Positions 35,397 through 42,942 of a DNA stretch of 64,000 nucleotides are shown piece after piece. Source of the DNA: an uncultured Eubacteriales bacterium. GTDB lineage: Bacteria; Bacillota; Clostridia; Oscillospirales; Oscillospiraceae. Position 1 is the first letter of the stretch; each line of letters starts with the position of its first letter. The notes under the pieces were generated by a model. The model searched no databases. It worked only from the letters and a program-made list of their open reading frames with translations, and was not told where the DNA came from. A program made the translations under genes and the position numbers. The stretch lies in contig CAKTLJ010000002.1 in NCBI GenBank assembly GCA_934572535.1, positions 1 through 64,000 on the forward strand, in the 5' to 3' direction.

Positions 35397-36196
35397 GTAA
35401 GCTGACCTGTCCCATCGTCCGGGACCTGCTGCCCCTATACATCGACCAGGTCACCAGCGCCGAGACCACCCAGGCGGTGGAGGAGCACCTGGCCGCCTGC
35501 CCGGCCTGCCACCGGGAGCGGGATGCGCTGCAAGGGGACCTTCCGAAGCCCCCGCCCCAGGAGACCGACACCGCCCGGCAGTTCGGGACCATGATGCGGA
35601 GGATCAAGCGGAAGCAGGCTTGGAAGGCCTCCCTGGCCGTTCTGCTGGTCGTTGTCGTCGTCGTTGGGGGATTGTTCCTGCTCTTCGGCCATCCCCTGCT
35701 CGTCATCGACAATGAGGGCGCGAAGATCCATCGCCTCTATCCCTATGAGGACAGCCGCGGGAACAAACGCTTCTTTGTGCTCTACGAAAGGCCCCTTTTC
35801 CTCGGCTGCGACGAACTGGCCGCCTCGGTCAAGCAGGAGGGCGGCAAGGACATCCTCCAGTTGAACATGAAGCGAGGTCTGTTCAGCAGACCTGCGCGGG
35901 AGCATCTGGAGTGGAACGAAAGCGTTGTTCTCCCCGACTGGGCCGACATCGCCGAGGTCCGGCTGGGAGACGAAGTCCTCTGGACCAAGGAGGGCAGCGG
36001 CGGCGACCCGGTCCCCGACTATGTGTACACCTACGACGAGGTCGGCTCCAGCCAGAGGCTCCTGAGCTGGTCCGTGGAGCTGGACGGCGAGGAGAACTAC
36101 AGCGACTGCCCGGCCCCCTTTGTCCAGGCGATCTACAGGGACGGCAGCCAGATCATCTGGGACCTGGACGGGAACGTGCTGCAGGAAACGCCGTGA
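35393..36196 (+). CDS. Zinc-binding anti-sigma factor, single-pass membrane protein, 267 aa
   Basis: The N terminus is a zinc anti-sigma (zf-HC2) domain: CPIVRDLLPLYID then EEHLAACPACHRE, giving Cys6, His32, Cys36 and Cys39. A membrane segment spans about 78-99 (SLAVLLVVVVVVGGLFLLFG), and an extracytoplasmic domain of about 165 residues follows, of unknown fold. It should hold the preceding ECF sigma factor inactive until a surface signal arrives. The ATGA overlap with the sigma gene supports the pairing. Confidence 0.92.
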   Translation: MSKLTCPIVRDLLPLYIDQVTSAETTQAVEEHLAACPACHRERDALQGDLPKPPPQETDTARQFGTMMRRIKRKQAWKASLAVLLVVVVVVGGLFLLFGHPLLVIDNEGAKIHRLYPYEDSRGNKRFFVLYERPLFLGCDELAASVKQEGGKDILQLNMKRGLFSRPAREHLEWNESVVLPDWADIAEVRLGDEVLWTKEGSGGDPVPDYVYTYDEVGSSQRLLSWSVELDGEENYSDCPAPFVQAIYRDGSQIIWDLDGNVLQETP

Positions 36197-36226
36197 CAAA
36201 GGAAGCGCGCCCAGCGCCAGGCATAC

Positions 36227-36254
36227 AAAAAGCCTCCCGGGTGGGAGGCTTTTT
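36227..36254. terminator. Bidirectional terminator between the anti-sigma gene and hydG
   Basis: AAAAAGCCTCCC, GGGT loop, GGGAGGCTTTTT is a perfect symmetric terminator between convergent genes. Confidence 0.93.
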
Positions 36255-36260
36255 GCTGGC

Positions 36261-37709
36261 TCAGAACCGGAAGTCTCTCCGGTTGGAGTTTTTGATGTCC
36301 TTGATGTGCTGCGCGGCGATGGCGCGGACCTTCTCCTTGGGGATGCGCTGAAGCTCCCGCTCGATCATCTCGTAGCCCACCGTCTTGGTCTCCTCGGAGG
36401 CGTAGTCCTCCAGGTACTCCATGAGGGTCATGAGGGCGTTGGGATGGCAGCAGTTCAGGATCTGGCCGTTCTTACATAGGGCCATGAACCGGTCGCCGGT
36501 GCGGCCCTCGCGGTAGCAGGCGGTGCAGAAGGAGGGGATGTGCCCGCTGTCCATGAGCCACTTGACCACCTCGTCCAGGGAGCGCTGGTCGGACACGTCG
36601 AACTGCTCGGTGTCGTGGGGCCGCTCGGCCTCGGTGTATCCGCCCACGGAGGTGCGGGAGCCGCCGCTGACCTGGGAAATGCCCAGCCGCAGGAGCTTGG
36701 AGCGGACCGCCTCGGACTCCCGGGTGGAGATGATCATGCCGGTGTAGGGCACCGCCAGGCGGATGCAGGCGGTGATCTTGGCAAAGGTCTCGTCGTCGAT
36801 GGAGTTGTCAAAGGCGTCGGGGTCGATGTCGTCGGCCTTCTTCACCCGGGGGACGCTGATGGTGTGGGGGCCGACCCCCTGGGCGGCCTCCAGGTGCTCG
36901 GCGTGCATGATGAGCCCGGCGAACTCGTACTTGTAGCCCTCCAGCCCGAAGAGGACCCCCAGGCCCACATCGTCGATGCCGCCCTCCATGGCCCGGTCCA
37001 TGGCCTCGGTGTGGTAGGCGTAGTCGTGCTTGGGTCCGGTGGGGTGGAGCTGCTCGTAGCTTTCCTTGTTATAGGTCTCCTGGAAGAGGATGTAGGTGCC
37101 GATGCCGGCGTCCTTGAGCTTGCGGTAGTTCTCCACGGTGGTGGCGGCGATGTTCACGTTCACCCGGCGGATGTCCCCGTTCTTGTGGTGGACGCTGTAG
37201 ATGGTCTCAATGCACTCCAGGATGTACTCGATGGGGTTGTTCTTGGGGTCCTCCCCGGCCTCGATGGCCAGGCGCTTGTGGCCCATGTCCTGAAGGGCGA
37301 TGACCTCCTGACGGACCTCCTCCTGGGTGAGCTTTTTCCGGGGGATGGTCTTGTTCTTCAGGTGGTAGGGACAGTAGAGGCAGCCGTTGACGCAGTAGTT
37401 GGACAGGTAGAGGGGGGCGAAGATGACGATGCGGTTGCCATAAAAGGCCAGCTTGATCTCCTCGGCGATCCGGTACATCTCCTCGATCTTCTCGGGGATC
37501 TCGCAGGCCAGCAGCAGGGAGGCCTCCCGGTGGGTCAGCCCCTGGCAGGTGACGCCGTTGCCGTTGGGCTTGGGGCGGGCCTTTTCCAGGATCTCGTCGA
37601 TGAGGGCCACGTTGTCCTTGTTGGCCTCGGCCCAGGCCATGGTGTCCAGGATCTCCTGGTGGTTGATAAATTCCTCTGCTTTCAGGGATTTGGGATCATA
37701 GATTGCCAT
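36261..37709 (-). CDS. hydG: [FeFe]-hydrogenase maturase HydG, radical SAM tyrosine lyase, 482 aa
   Basis: HydG cleaves tyrosine to supply the CO and CN ligands of the hydrogenase H-cluster. The radical SAM cluster motif is CVNGCLYC (Cys106, 110, 113). The C-terminal auxiliary-cluster cysteines are CTACYREGRTGDRFM and NCCHPNALMT, which separates HydG from ThiH. Length is normal. AAGGAAG precedes the ATG; the gene follows hydE by 23 nt. Neither hydF nor a hydrogenase structural gene is in the window. Confidence 0.96.
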   Translation of the reverse strand: MAIYDPKSLKAEEFINHQEILDTMAWAEANKDNVALIDEILEKARPKPNGNGVTCQGLTHREASLLLACEIPEKIEEMYRIAEEIKLAFYGNRIVIFAPLYLSNYCVNGCLYCPYHLKNKTIPRKKLTQEEVRQEVIALQDMGHKRLAIEAGEDPKNNPIEYILECIETIYSVHHKNGDIRRVNVNIAATTVENYRKLKDAGIGTYILFQETYNKESYEQLHPTGPKHDYAYHTEAMDRAMEGGIDDVGLGVLFGLEGYKYEFAGLIMHAEHLEAAQGVGPHTISVPRVKKADDIDPDAFDNSIDDETFAKITACIRLAVPYTGMIISTRESEAVRSKLLRLGISQVSGGSRTSVGGYTEAERPHDTEQFDVSDQRSLDEVVKWLMDSGHIPSFCTACYREGRTGDRFMALCKNGQILNCCHPNALMTLMEYLEDYASEETKTVGYEMIERELQRIPKEKVRAIAAQHIKDIKNSNRRDFRF

Positions 37710-37732
37710 AGTGTTTCTTCCTTTCTGTTGGG

Positions 37733-38806
37733 TCAGGGCCTGCCTTCCCCATTAGAGTCTTTTCGGCGGTCCCCTCGATGGGACACGATGCGGCAGCCCA
37801 CCGCGCGCATCCGCTGATCCAGCTCCGCCAGGTGCTGGGCGGACTCGGCCCCGGTGGCCAGCTTGTTGTCATACAGGGCGTACTTGGCCCGCGTCGCGGG
37901 CGGGGACAGGTTGGGCATCACCACGTTGGCCCCGGCCAACACGCCCAGCTCCCGCCCCGTGGGGTGGATGGTCCCCAGCGCCGTGGTGGCCGGGAGCAAA
38001 ATGGAGGGGGAGATGAGGCGGATGAGGGAGAGCAGATAGCAGGTCAGCTCCACGCTCCCCGGCGGGCAGGCCCGGAAGGGGGTGTCCCGGTGGGGGATGA
38101 AGGGGCCGACGCCGCACATGTCCGGCTGGAAGGTCTCGATGAATTTCAGGTCCTTGGCCAGCAGCGCCGGGGTCTGCCCCGGGGAGGCCACCATGAAGCC
38201 GCAGCCCACCTGGTAGCCGATCTCCTTCAGGTCCCGCAGGCAGTCCATCCGGCGGGCGAAGGACATGGCGGGGGGATGGAGGCTTTGGTAGTGGGCTTCG
38301 TCGGCGGTCTCGTGGCGGAGGAGGTAGCGGTCCGCCCCCGCGTCGTAAAGGGCCTGATAGCTCTCCCGGGACCGCTCCCCCAGGGAGAGGGTCACGGCGC
38401 AGCCGGGGTAACGCGCCTTGATCTGCCGGATCAGGGGGCAGAGGCCCTCGTCGGTGAACGCGCCGTCCTCGCCGCCCTGGAGGACAAAGGTGCGAAAGCC
38501 CAGGGCGTAGCCCTCCTCGCAGCAGGCCAGGATGTCCGCCGGGGTCAGGCGGTAGCGCTCGCAGTTGGCGTTGCTGCCCCGGATGCCGCAGTAGAGGCAG
38601 TCGTTTTTGCAGATGTTGCTGATCTCGATGAGCCCCCGGATGTAGACGTCCCTGCCATAGACGGTCTCCCGGGCGGCCCGGGCCTCTTCCGCCAGCAGCG
38701 CGGCGGCCTCCGGGTCCCGGTGGACGAGGAGGTGTTCGTAGTCCTCCAAAGCCAGGCGGTGGTCCCGGGCCAAGGCCCGGATGAGGGCGCGGGTCTTAGT
38801 CTCCAT
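37733..38806 (-). CDS. hydE: [FeFe]-hydrogenase maturase HydE, radical SAM, 357 aa
   Basis: HydE makes the organometallic intermediate or dithiolate part of the H-cluster. The cluster motif is CKNDCLYC (Cys66, 70, 73), inside EISNICKNDCLYCGIR. The segment VLQGGEDGAF and the late GANVVMPNLSP are typical of HydE. The start overlaps the end of the upstream regulator gene by 11 bp. It is in an operon with hydG. Confidence 0.95.
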   Translation of the reverse strand: METKTRALIRALARDHRLALEDYEHLLVHRDPEAAALLAEEARAARETVYGRDVYIRGLIEISNICKNDCLYCGIRGSNANCERYRLTPADILACCEEGYALGFRTFVLQGGEDGAFTDEGLCPLIRQIKARYPGCAVTLSLGERSRESYQALYDAGADRYLLRHETADEAHYQSLHPPAMSFARRMDCLRDLKEIGYQVGCGFMVASPGQTPALLAKDLKFIETFQPDMCGVGPFIPHRDTPFRACPPGSVELTCYLLSLIRLISPSILLPATTALGTIHPTGRELGVLAGANVVMPNLSPPATRAKYALYDNKLATGAESAQHLAELDQRMRAVGCRIVSHRGDRRKDSNGEGRP

Positions 38807-39056
38807 GGCTGATGACGTTGGAAAAGGCGGTCTTCACGCTGACCCCGGAAAGCTTGCCGATCTTTCCGGACAGGGCGGAGATCACATCCTGGGGCGCGTC
38901 AATGGCGATGCTGATGATGTTGATCCTCCGCTGACGGTAGGGAATGCCCATGCGGCCAATGATGTACTGGCCGTAGTCGTGCAGGATGGCGTTGATGGTC
39001 TCGGCGCTCTCGCCGTCCTCCACGATGATGGACATGACGGCCACTCTGGTTTCCAT
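38796..39056 (-). CDS. TM1266-type iron-only hydrogenase system putative regulator, 86 aa
   Basis: This small ferredoxin-fold/ACT-like protein is widely found next to hydE, hydF and hydG. The pattern RVAVMSIIVEDGESAETIN, then GRMGIPYRQRRINIISIAID, is characteristic. A regulatory role is assumed from the family name but not proven. The start at 39056 has GGAGG 7 nt upstream; the long upstream open frame has no similarity and contains the leader hairpins. It overlaps hydE by 11 bp. Confidence 0.88.
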   Translation of the reverse strand: METRVAVMSIIVEDGESAETINAILHDYGQYIIGRMGIPYRQRRINIISIAIDAPQDVISALSGKIGKLSGVSVKTAFSNVISHGD

Positions 39057-39240
39057 GGCGATACCTCCTCTGGACTTGGGGGGGGGATTGGGGTCCACCG
39101 GGCACAACAAAACCCCGCTTTTCCGGGAAAGGCGGGGCAAAAAATGTAGAGCAAAGCCAGCGGGGACCCATTCCCCCGCAGATGTTCTGTATCGCCCGCA
39201 CCTTTCACGCAGAGGGTCAGTCTTTGTGTCAGGTCGATTC
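39057..39240 (-). promoter_or_regulatory. Leader RNA of the hydrogenase-maturation operon (riboswitch- or attenuator-like)
   Basis: A 184-nt leader separates the promoter from the regulator start. It holds a GCGGGG/CCCCGC stem (39160-39179) and then a terminator hairpin, CCCCGC/GCGGGG plus TTTC/GAAA (39113-39137), with TTTTGTTG after it. A G-rich stretch follows before the ribosome site. No known riboswitch core (TPP, cobalamin, SAM, THF, T-box) is recognised. Confidence 0.5.
39109..39137 (-). terminator. Intrinsic terminator inside the hyd leader
   Basis: A stem of CCCCGC/GCGGGG and TTTC/GAAA with one internal mismatch lies 53 nt before the regulator start, followed on the minus strand by TTTTGTTG. 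It lies between promoter and coding region, so it should act as an attenuator. Confidence 0.65.
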
Positions 39241-39246
39241 AGAGTC

Positions 39247-39275
39247 ATTGTACCACAGCATAAAATGCAAGTCAA
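39247..39275 (-). promoter_or_regulatory. Promoter of the hydrogenase-maturation operon
   Basis: On the minus strand TTGACT (39270-39275) and TACAAT (39247-39252) are 17 nt apart. The -35 overlaps the stop codon of the PBP2 gene. Confidence 0.8.
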
Positions 39276-40951
39276 GAAAAGTATGCCGTCAAAATGGCGG
39301 CCGCCACCTCCCCCAGGGCCGCGCCGCTGCCCCCCTGCTCGGCCACGATGGCCAGGGCGATCTGCGGCGCGTCATAGGGGGCAAAGCAGACCAGCACCGC
39401 GTTGGCCAGCTCCGCTCCGTCCACCTGGGCGGAGCCTGTCTTGGCCCCGGCCTCCACCGGCAGGTCCCGAAAGGCCCCGGCCAGGGACCCGGTCCGGGTC
39501 ACGGCCAGCATCCCCGCCTTGATGGCCTCCAGGTTCTTCTGGGCTAGCTCCACCTTCCCCAGGGAGACCGTCTCATAGGGCCGCTCCCCTTCCGCTTTTT
39601 TCAAAATGTGGACCTGCCGCCGCTCTCCGCCGCCCAGGAGGGTGGCGGTCATGTGGGCCAGCTGGAGGGGGGTGAAGCGGTTGTTCTCCTGGCCGATGGC
39701 GGCGGAGAGCACGCTGCCCTCATACCAGGTGCCCCCTACGGAGGCGGTGTAGGCCGGTCCGGCCACCACCCCGGCCTGCTCCCCGGCCAGCTCCACGCCG
39801 GTCCTCTCTCCCAGGCCCAGGGCGTGGGCGTAGCGGCCCAGGGTCTCGATGCCCACCCGGCGGCCCGCGTCGTAGAAGAAGATGTTGCAGGAGTCGGCGA
39901 GGGCCTCGGCCAGGGTCTCCAGGCCGTGGGTCCTACCCTCCTGGCGGTAGAGCCAGCACTGGGGCTGGGGGCTTTTGTAATAGGTGTAGCGTCCGGTGTC
40001 CAGGATGCGCGTCTCCGGGGTCAGGTAGCCCTCCTCCAGCGCCGCCGCGGCCGTGACCAGCTTGAAGGTGGAGCCGGGGGCATACAGGCCCTGGACCGCC
40101 CGGTTCACCAGGGGCGTGTTCGGGTCCCGGACCAGGGCCTCGTAGTCGGCGGAAAAGGAGGCCGTGTCGTAGTCCGGCAGGCTGACCATGGCCAGCACCC
40201 CGCCGTCGGAGACATCCAGGACCACCGCCGCCCCGCCGGTGGCCTGGGGATGGCCGTCCAGAAAGCTCTGAAGGGCTTCCCGCGCCGCCGCTTGCAGGTC
40301 CCTGTCCAGGGTGAGGGTCACGTCCTGCCCCGCTTGGGGCATCACGGCGTAGCGCGTCCCGGTGACCTGTCCGCTCCTGTCGGTCTCCAGGACTCTGGTG
40401 CCGGGAACGCCGTGGAGGCGGGCCTCGAAGGCGGCCTCGGCCCCGTCCTTGCCCACCTGGGCGTCCATGGCGTAGCCCGCCGCCTGGCAGACCGCCCACT
40501 CCTCGGGACTCATCGGCCCCACCCGGCCCAGCAGGTGGGGGGCCAGGCTGCCGCTGCCCGTCCGGGTGACGGCGGGGGTGAAGGTCACTCCCCTCAGCCC
40601 CTCCTCCCGGACGCGGGCCAGCAGGCGCGCGGGGGCGCGCTCAATGGGTCCCTCTCCGCTCCAGACCACCGCTTCCTCCCGGCAGAGGACCTTGAGCCGC
40701 CGCAGAACGGCCGCGTCGCAGCCTTCGGCCAGGTCGGCCCGCCAGGCGACCGCGTCCTGGGCGAGGATCTTTCCGTTTCGGTCCAGGAGCTTGCCCCGGG
40801 CGGCGGGGACCGTTTCCACCTGCGCGATGCTCCGCTGGGCGCGGTCGTAGTAGGCCGCCCCGGAGACCACCTGGAGGTTCCAGAGCAGCCCCGCGAAGAC
40901 GAGCAAAAGCCCCCCGAACAAGAGGGCGGCAGAGACAAGACGAGCAGACAT
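39272..40951 (-). CDS. Penicillin-binding protein 2 (class B transpeptidase), 559 aa
   Basis: The class B PBP cross-links peptidoglycan during elongation. An N-terminal membrane anchor spans about 5-26. The dimerisation domain precedes the transpeptidase with active-site STFK (Ser294), SCN (354-356) and KTGSAQ (504-509). At 559 aa it is shorter than Bacillus PBP2A-type proteins. AAAGGAG lies 5 nt before the chosen ATG. It is the last gene of the mreC-mreD unit, fitting a MrdA/PBP2 role. No terminator separates it from the hyd promoter. Confidence 0.92.
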   Translation of the reverse strand: MSARLVSAALLFGGLLLVFAGLLWNLQVVSGAAYYDRAQRSIAQVETVPAARGKLLDRNGKILAQDAVAWRADLAEGCDAAVLRRLKVLCREEAVVWSGEGPIERAPARLLARVREEGLRGVTFTPAVTRTGSGSLAPHLLGRVGPMSPEEWAVCQAAGYAMDAQVGKDGAEAAFEARLHGVPGTRVLETDRSGQVTGTRYAVMPQAGQDVTLTLDRDLQAAAREALQSFLDGHPQATGGAAVVLDVSDGGVLAMVSLPDYDTASFSADYEALVRDPNTPLVNRAVQGLYAPGSTFKLVTAAAALEEGYLTPETRILDTGRYTYYKSPQPQCWLYRQEGRTHGLETLAEALADSCNIFFYDAGRRVGIETLGRYAHALGLGERTGVELAGEQAGVVAGPAYTASVGGTWYEGSVLSAAIGQENNRFTPLQLAHMTATLLGGGERRQVHILKKAEGERPYETVSLGKVELAQKNLEAIKAGMLAVTRTGSLAGAFRDLPVEAGAKTGSAQVDGAELANAVLVCFAPYDAPQIALAIVAEQGGSGAALGEVAAAILTAYFS

Positions 40952-40967
40952 GGCGACTCCTTTCCAT

Positions 40968-41438
40968 TCAAACGCGGCGGGCCCTGCCCCCAAAGACCAG
41001 CTTCCCGAGCAGCGCCGCCAGGGGATAACTGGCCAGGGCCAGCAGAAGCTCCGGCCAGGCCACGCGCAGGGCGGCGGCAAGCCGGTCCCCCGCCATCCAG
41101 TGGCCCAGGACCAGCGCAGCTTCCATCCCCGCCAGCAGCGGGACGGCGCGCAGCCACTTTCCCCAAAATCCCTGGGCATTGTGGAAAACCGCGCCGGAAA
41201 TTCCCCCGACCAGGGGATAGAGGGCCAGCATCCAGGGGGAAGTCCCGCTCAACAGGCACAAAAGTCCACCAAGCAGTCCACACGCCGCGCCCCGGTCCGC
41301 GCCTTGGGTCATGCCGAGGAAGCAGAGCAGCGGCGGCAGGAGCAGGGGGACCGTCCCCCAAAGCGTCCCCTGGGACAGCAGGCAGCGCTGGAGCAGGAAG
41401 GCCAGGCACACCGCCAGGCAGCACCGCACCCGCTCCAT
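40968..41438 (-). CDS. mreD: Rod shape-determining protein MreD, 156 aa
   Basis: The protein is almost entirely hydrophobic with five to six membrane segments, the right length for MreD. Its place between mreC and PBP2 supports the assignment; sequence conservation in this family is weak. The ATG overlaps the mreC stop (TGATG). Confidence 0.85.
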   Translation of the reverse strand: MERVRCCLAVCLAFLLQRCLLSQGTLWGTVPLLLPPLLCFLGMTQGADRGAACGLLGGLLCLLSGTSPWMLALYPLVGGISGAVFHNAQGFWGKWLRAVPLLAGMEAALVLGHWMAGDRLAAALRVAWPELLLALASYPLAALLGKLVFGGRARRV

Positions 41439-42280
41439 CACCTGTCCTCCCAGAAGTCGGTGACGACGAAGACCTCGCTGAGCCGGTCCAGGTCCGCCGC
41501 CGGGGTGAGCAGGCCGGACTGGGTCAGACCGCCAGGGTCGTCCGTCCGGCCCGTTACCGTCCCCACCACCAGGCCGGAGGGGTAGCTCTCCTGGGCGGCG
41601 AAGGTCACCACCCCCTCCCCCAGCTGAAGGGGGTCGGCCTGGGTCAGGCCGGAGAAGCGCACCTCCCCCGTGGTCATCCAGTCCAGCGCGCCCTCCACGG
41701 ACCCCAGGACCCCGGAGTGGGTCCCCATACCCGCCAGCTGGAAGGCGGGGTCGGTGAGAAGGCAGACCTGGCACCAGCGCTTCCCGGCCTGGCTGACCCG
41801 GCCCACCAAGGCCCCGTGCGCGTCCACCACGCACTGCCCCGCCCGGACCCCGGCGCTTGTCCCCTTGTCCAGGGTGACGGACCGCTGCCAGTTGTCCGGG
41901 GGCCGGGCCACCACCCAGGCGGCTTCCAGGGTGAGGCCCTGGGCGGCGGGGTCCAGCGCCAGCAGGGCCCGCAGGCGCTGGTTCTCCTGCTGGGCCAGCC
42001 TTCCCGTCATGGCCGCCTGCTCCAGCGCGGCCAGCTCCTCCCGCAAGGCCGCGTTCTCCGCCCGGAGGCCCTCCATCCCCCGCGCCCAGGTCTGCGCCTG
42101 GTGAACTTTCTCGGAAAGGGGGGAGAGCAGGCGAAGAAACGGCCGCGACACCGTCTCCATTCCGCTGCGCAGCGGCCCGGCGGTCCCGTTCAGGACCAGC
42201 GTCAGAGCCGCCGCCAGCAGACTCAGAGACAGAGCCGCGGCGATGATGGCTATCCACTTGTGTCGGAATGGTTTTTTCAA
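41438..42280 (-). CDS. mreC: Rod shape-determining protein MreC, 280 aa
   Basis: MreC is a periplasm-side scaffold linking PBP2 to the elongation complex. A membrane anchor at about 9-31 is followed by a coiled coil (about 62-105) and the paired beta-barrel domain (VVDAHGALVGRVSQAG; VGTVTGRTDD). The start is TTG at 42280, 7 nt after GGAGG, overlapping the maf stop by 4 bp. No mreB is adjacent. Confidence 0.92.
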   Translation of the reverse strand: MKKPFRHKWIAIIAAALSLSLLAAALTLVLNGTAGPLRSGMETVSRPFLRLLSPLSEKVHQAQTWARGMEGLRAENAALREELAALEQAAMTGRLAQQENQRLRALLALDPAAQGLTLEAAWVVARPPDNWQRSVTLDKGTSAGVRAGQCVVDAHGALVGRVSQAGKRWCQVCLLTDPAFQLAGMGTHSGVLGSVEGALDWMTTGEVRFSGLTQADPLQLGEGVVTFAAQESYPSGLVVGTVTGRTDDPGGLTQSGLLTPAADLDRLSEVFVVTDFWEDR

Positions 42281-42879
42281 AGGGTGTCCTCCTCCCGCTC
42301 TGCGGAGAGAGCGAGGCAGTCCACGCCGAACTCGAGCAGCATCCGGCCCAGACGGCACACGGGCAGGCCCACCACGCTGCTGTAGTCCCCCTGGATGCGC
42401 TCCACCAGGAGCGCGCCGTAGCCCTGGATGCCGTAAGCCCCGGCCTTGTCCATCGGCTCTCCGGTGCGAACGTACCGGCGGACCTCCTCCGGGGTCAGGC
42501 TGCGGAAGGTCACCTGCGTCTCCTCCACCTGGGAGACCACCCGGTCCCCCTGGCAGACGGTGACGCCGGTGCAGACCGCGTGGCTGCGGCCGGAGAGGGC
42601 GATGAGCATCGCCTCCGCCTGCCCGGCGGAGGCGGGCTTGCCCAGGACCGTTCCGTCCAGGACCACCACGGTGTCCGAGCCGATGACGATGGCGTCGGGG
42701 TCCTCCCCCCGGGCGATGTGCAGGGCCTTCTCCCGGGAGAGGGCCTTCACCAGCTCCCGCGCGGGCAGGCCGCGGATGGCTTCCTCGTCGATTTCCGGCG
42801 ATTTGGTTGTAAACTCCAGTCCCATCTTCCCCAGCAGCTCCCGGCGGCGGGGGGATTGGGACGCTAAGACTATTTTCAT
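42277..42879 (-). CDS. maf: Maf-family nucleotide pyrophosphatase, 200 aa
   Basis: Maf hydrolyses non-canonical or modified NTPs (dTTP/UTP or m7GTP). The start MKIVLASQSPRRRELLGKM contains the SxxR...E signature; SDTVVVLDGTVLGKP and GAYGIQGYGALLVERIQGDYSSVVGLP complete the family pattern. GGAG is 7 nt upstream. It precedes mreC, as in Bacillus (maf-mreBCD region), but mreB is missing. Confidence 0.95.
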   Translation of the reverse strand: MKIVLASQSPRRRELLGKMGLEFTTKSPEIDEEAIRGLPARELVKALSREKALHIARGEDPDAIVIGSDTVVVLDGTVLGKPASAGQAEAMLIALSGRSHAVCTGVTVCQGDRVVSQVEETQVTFRSLTPEEVRRYVRTGEPMDKAGAYGIQGYGALLVERIQGDYSSVVGLPVCRLGRMLLEFGVDCLALSAEREEDTL

Positions 42880-42942
42880 GGTTTGACTCCGTTTTTTCCA
42901 TCGAATTTGGGGAGGGCGTACTCTTTTTTTCAACGCGGCGCG

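Noticed and set aside
39057..39240. Known riboswitch class for the hyd leader (THF, SAM, cobalamin, TPP, fluoride)
   Set aside because: I compared remembered consensus cores and found no convincing match, so it is left as an unknown leader.
39608..42385. 925-codon open frame on the plus strand
   Set aside because: It is antisense to PBP2, mreD and mreC, with Gly/Pro/Arg-rich composition and no ribosome site or domain.
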